A DNA stretch of 9,257 nt, taken from contig JADNEJ010000444.1 of the NCBI GenBank assembly GCA_016292295.1, positions 1 to 9,257 of the forward strand, given 5' to 3'. Below, one piece after another: positions 6,946 to 9,257 of this stretch. Position 1 is the stretch's first letter. The number at the start of each line of letters is the position of its first letter. The position numbers and the translations under genes were made by a program. The notes under the pieces were generated by a model. That model saw nothing but the letters and a program-made list of their open reading frames with translations, did not search any database and was not told the origin of the DNA. The DNA comes from Candidatus Thiodictyon intracellulare. Its GTDB lineage: Bacteria > Pseudomonadota > Gammaproteobacteria > Chromatiales > Chromatiaceae.

Positions 6946-8047
6946 ATGGCCCTGATCGACACCCTTAGACTTTCGTGGGGCGGGCTCGCGCGACGGTCTT
7001 GGTCGAGCGCCCCGCGCCCGTTCGGCGAACGCTTCGTCGCCTGTCTGCCGACGCTGGCGCGGCGCTACTTGGCGCGGCGCGATCGGCGCCTGATCATCCG
7101 TGCGAACGGCTCCAGTGCCCACCTGGAGTTGACCGCGGGGGAGACCCGAGAGGTCCTGGGAACCTTCGACCTCGGCGGGCGCGAGCCGCTGCCCGGGGGC
7201 CTTGCCGACTGTCCCAAGGATCCACATCGCCGGACCATACTGCTGCTGCCGGCCTCTACGGTGTTGACCCGTCGCACCTTGCTGCCGGCCCAGGTGCGCG
7301 ACAATCTGGCGACCGTCCTGCGTTACGAGTTGGACCGGCTCTCGCCCTTTCGGCCGAAACAGGTGGTCTATGACTCGCTCGTGGTCGGCGGCGGCAAGGA
7401 CTCGGCCCGCCTCACGCTGGACCTGGCCCTGACCCGGCGCGACCTGGTAGAAGGCTGGCTCAAGCGCCTGCGTGAGGCCGGATCACCCGTGGATCAGGTC
7501 ACCTGGGAGGAAGCCTGGCCCAAGGCCAATCTGCTGCCCCCGGCCGAGCGCCAGCGCCACCGTCAGCCGCTGCTCGATCCGGGCAAGTTGATCCTGGCCC
7601 TGATCTTGCCTCTGGGCGCGGCGGGTACTGGTCACGTCCCTGTGGCAGCTGTCCCGCACCCTGGAGACCCTGGAGTCCGAGGTGCGCAAGGCGCGCACCC
7701 AGGCGGTGCAGGTGGATCAGGTCCGCCAGGAACTGGAGCAGGCGCGGCGCGGCAGTACCGAGGTACTGCGCCAGAAATGAGAGTTGCCGCGTATGCTCGA
7801 CATGTTGCAGGAGTTGACCGAACGCATCCCCGATGACGCTTGGGTGTAAAGCCTTTAATACCAGAGCGGTGAGGTCCAGGTGCGCGATGAATCCGGCCGG
7901 GCCACGGCCCTGATCAGTCTCCTGGAGGGCGCCCCGGGGATCACCGAGGTCTCATTCCGCTCCTCGGTGACGCAGGTTGTCCAAACCGGCAAGGAACGTT
8001 TCAACCTTGCCTTCAATTACAAGCGTTCCAAGTCTGCCTCTCCATGA
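6946..8047 (+). pseudogene. gspL: GspL (PilN-like assembly protein), frameshift plus three stops
   Basis: GspL links the cytoplasmic ATPase GspE to the inner-membrane platform. From ATG 6946 the protein has a cytoplasmic N-terminal part with ILLLPASTVLTRRTLLPAQ and ATVLRYELDRLSPFRPKQVV, the PilN-type T2SS GspL pattern. A membrane segment LILALILPLGAA follows at about residue 214. There the frame breaks: one extra base near 7621-7625 shifts it, and the written frame ends at 7836 as unrelated residues. In the next frame it continues VLVTSLWQLSRTLETLESEV, a heptad-like coiled coil and RIPDDAWV, to a typical C-terminus GITEVSFRSSV...FNLAFNYK ending at TGA 8045-8047. That part holds TGA 7778-7780, TAA 7847-7849 and TAA 7856-7858, consistent with CGA to TGA and two CAA to TAA changes. 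The restored stop overlaps the gspM ATG (ATGA). The function is surely lost. Confidence 0.85.
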
Positions 8048-8518
8048 CCCAGGCCAACCCCACCAAGCGTTACTGTGTGCTCGTCTGGGGTGCAGCGGTC
8101 CTGCTCCCCTGCCTGCTCATCGCCGCCATCGCCGCCGGCTCGGAGCAACTCGGGCGCTACCAGCGCCTAATTGCGACCCTGCTCGGGTTGCGCGCCGCAC
8201 TGGAGCAGGTCAACAACAATTAGGACTTCAATGCCTTCTATTTCGAGGCCCCTACCCCGGACTTGGCCGACGCGGAGCTGACCCGTAAGGTGCAGGACAT
8301 CGTCACCGCCGCCCACGGTCGCCTGATCAGTACCCAGTTGCTGCCTGAGGAACATGCCGAACAGCCGGCGCGGGTGCGCCTACGGATCCAGATCTAAGGC
8401 TCCACCGACACTCTATCAGCCGGGACGCTCTCGCCCCTGGCGCGCGCAGACCAATGAGGCCGGTGAGTTGACCGTGCGTCTGGACGTCTTTTGGTTTGCC
8501 CTCGGGGGCAAGGCGTGA
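8044..8518 (+). pseudogene. gspM: GspM (PilO-like) with two stops and a C-terminal deletion/frameshift
   Basis: GspM is the bitopic inner-membrane partner of GspL. From ATG 8044 there is a short cytoplasmic end, a membrane helix LVWGAAVLLPCLLIAAIAAG and a coiled-coil-like ERYQR-type stretch. A TAG at 8221-8223 comes next, then DFNAFYFEAPTPDLADAELT and GRLISTQLLPEEHAEQPARV, both characteristic of the T2SSM_b-type periplasmic domain, and RLRIQI followed by TAA at 8395-8397. After that the frame no longer fits. A different frame from about 8448 gives AQTNEAGELTVRLDVFWF and stops at TGA 8516-8518, overlapping the gspN GTG. The reconstructed protein is about 158 codons, shorter than the roughly 180-200 I would expect. 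The middle of the second periplasmic half therefore seems deleted. Confidence 0.75.
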
Positions 8519-8970
8519 TCAAGGCCATGGCGCTCCTGGTGATCCTCGCGTTGGCGGGCGTCCTGGTGATGCAGTGGCGGGACTGGCCGCGGCCGCTGTC
8601 GCCGGTCGGTCCTCCCAGGGCGGAGCAGGGTGCCGCAGCGGACCCGGGCGCCGCTACCGACGACTCACGGGCCACGCCGGCGCCGCCGGAGGCCAAAGAG
8701 ACCTATGCGTCGGTCGCCGAGCGGCCGCTGTTCCGGCCCCAGCGCAAACCGGAGCCGCCGGCGGCCGAGCCGGAACCTCAGCCCGAGGCGACGCCGGACG
8801 GTACCTTGGATGGTTTGGACCTGAGCGCGGTCCTGATCTTCCCTGGGGTGACCTCGGCCTGGATTACCGACCCCGGCACACCTCAGCTCAAACGCCTGCG
8901 GCTCGGGGACGAGCAAGCCGGCTGGTCGGTCAAGGCCATCCTGGCCGACCGCGTTGTGTTCGAGAGATAG
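8515..8970 (+). CDS. gspN: GspN / GspC-like T2SS protein (HR-type domain), probably truncated
   Basis: A 151-residue protein starts at a GTG that overlaps the restored gspM stop. It has an N-terminal membrane helix (MALLVILALAGVLVM, about residues 4-18) and a Pro/Ala/Glu-rich linker. Next is YASVAERPLFRPQRKP, a signature of the small T2SS proteins annotated GspN or GspC, and then a C-terminal homology-region-like fold LSAVLIFPGVTSAWI...LKRLRLGDEQAGWSVKAILADRVVF. In GspC this domain contacts the secretin. It is the only gene after gspG with no internal stop or frameshift. It ends abruptly at FER followed by TAG GGG TAG, where homologues usually carry one more short strand, so a few C-terminal residues are probably missing near the IS junction. 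The exact naming (N or C) is uncertain. Confidence 0.65.
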   Translation: MIKAMALLVILALAGVLVMQWRDWPRPLSPVGPPRAEQGAAADPGAATDDSRATPAPPEAKETYASVAERPLFRPQRKPEPPAAEPEPQPEATPDGTLDGLDLSAVLIFPGVTSAWITDPGTPQLKRLRLGDEQAGWSVKAILADRVVFER

Positions 8971-9067
8971 GGGTAGACGAATAAGTTACCATTGCGTGAT
9001 TTCTCCCAGACGCTAGCAGCCTGCCGGACTTAGCGATCAGCGCTACGGCCTCAGGCCCTTGGACGGG

Positions 9068-9095
9068 CTTTTGTTGCAAAAGAGAGATTTTTTTT
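9068..9095 (+). terminator. hairpin with T8 tract at the IS end
   Basis: CTTTTG (9068-9073) pairs with CAAAAG (9077-9082) over a 3-nt loop, followed five bases later by eight T residues (9088-9095). The stem is weak and AT-only apart from its ends. It could act as a modest terminator for plus-strand transcripts reaching the IS, or be just a terminal feature of the element. Confidence 0.3.
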
Positions 9096-9098
9096 CGG

Positions 9099-9257
9099 CT
9101 AGAAACGCAGTTTTTCGCGATGTTCCCCTGACTGCAGACGTAATACGGCCATTCGTTTCAGGTTCCACGCCAGGCAGACCAGCGTCCACTCGCCCTGGAC
9201 GTTGTCTAGTCCACGGGTGAGAAATTGGCGGAAGCCCATCACCGATTGGATGATCCC
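9099..9257 (-). CDS. IS1182-family transposase, C-terminal fragment
   Basis: Only the last 52 residues plus TAG are in the window, with the rest beyond its end. The pattern is GFRQFLTRGLDNVQGEW followed by TLVCLAWNLKRMAVLRLQSG. This is the C-terminal region of DDE transposases of the IS1182/IS5-like group, with the conserved Glu-Trp before the hydrophobic helix and the AxNLKRM ending. The reading frame is clean in the visible part, so the gene may be intact outside. Its stop is at 9099-9101. It runs opposite to the gsp genes. Confidence 0.8.
   Translation of the reverse strand, partial: GIIQSVMGFRQFLTRGLDNVQGEWTLVCLAWNLKRMAVLRLQSGEHREKLRF

Larger units (their letters stand above)
9017..9257 (-). 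mobile_element. end of an IS1182-like insertion sequence (cut by the window)
   Basis: The segment holds the 3' end of a minus-strand transposase plus about 80 bp of non-coding end. CAGCCTGCCGGACTTAGCG (9017-9035 with one leading C) looks like a terminal inverted repeat and is preceded by CTAG at 9013-9016. The exact boundary and any target duplication cannot be fixed because the other end is outside the window. The element lies directly after gspN, where gspD would be a plausible next gene. Confidence 0.5.

Noticed and set aside
4921..8397. Alternative genetic code or programmed stop readthrough in the gsp genes
   Set aside because: TGA, TAG and TAA all interrupt frames, and frameshifts occur too. 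hemC and the restored gsp genes end at normal TGA codons, and Trp is encoded by TGG in the intact neighbours.
1..9257. CRISPR array, tRNA or rRNA genes
   Set aside because: No regularly spaced repeats, cloverleaf or rRNA-like stretches were seen on either strand.

Overview
The window comes from a high-G+C gammaproteobacterium (about two-thirds G+C by eye). The hemC, hemD, rdgC and type II secretion proteins read most like purple-sulfur-bacterium (Chromatiales) homologues. That placement rests on recognising the families from memory, not on a search.

Layout: 1-570 is a non-coding, mosaic-looking stretch. It has repeats like an IS21-type transposon end and a small leftward ORF. 589-2285 is hemC-hemD (heme/siroheme biosynthesis), translationally coupled by a 4-bp overlap and closed by a strong hairpin terminator. 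2317-2514 is a 198-bp element with perfect 14-bp terminal inverted repeats, a MITE or deleted IS candidate. 2562-3476 is an intact rdgC on the minus strand. Divergent from it, 3647-8970 is a type II secretion (T2SS) operon in the order gspG-H-I-J-K-L-M-N. 9017-9257 is the end of an IS1182-like insertion sequence, with the C-terminal 52 residues of its transposase on the minus strand.

The main observation is that the T2SS operon is a decaying ghost. Every gene from gspH to gspM carries at least one frameshift or in-frame stop, and gspG has lost its conserved C-terminal tail to a one-base frameshift in a G-run. I count nine in-frame stops in gspI-M and four frameshift sites (G, H, L, M). M probably also has a deletion. 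When these are bypassed, the original gene ends and starts meet in overlapping GTGA/ATGA junctions, so the ancestral operon can be read almost completely. hemC, hemD and rdgC beside it are uninterrupted, so the damage is local and not a general sequence-quality problem. All nine stops are one C:G-to-T:A transition from a plausible Trp, Gln or Arg codon.

The pseudopilins (G, H, I, J, K), the inner-membrane assembly proteins (L, M) and a GspN/GspC-like protein would together have built the T2SS pseudopilus and its platform. The secretin (gspD), ATPase (gspE) and platform protein (gspF) are not in the window. An IS abuts the 3' end of gspN, where gspD would be a plausible next gene. I did not find an undescribed functional system. 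The notable content is the snapshot of secretion-system loss and the small repeat elements around it.
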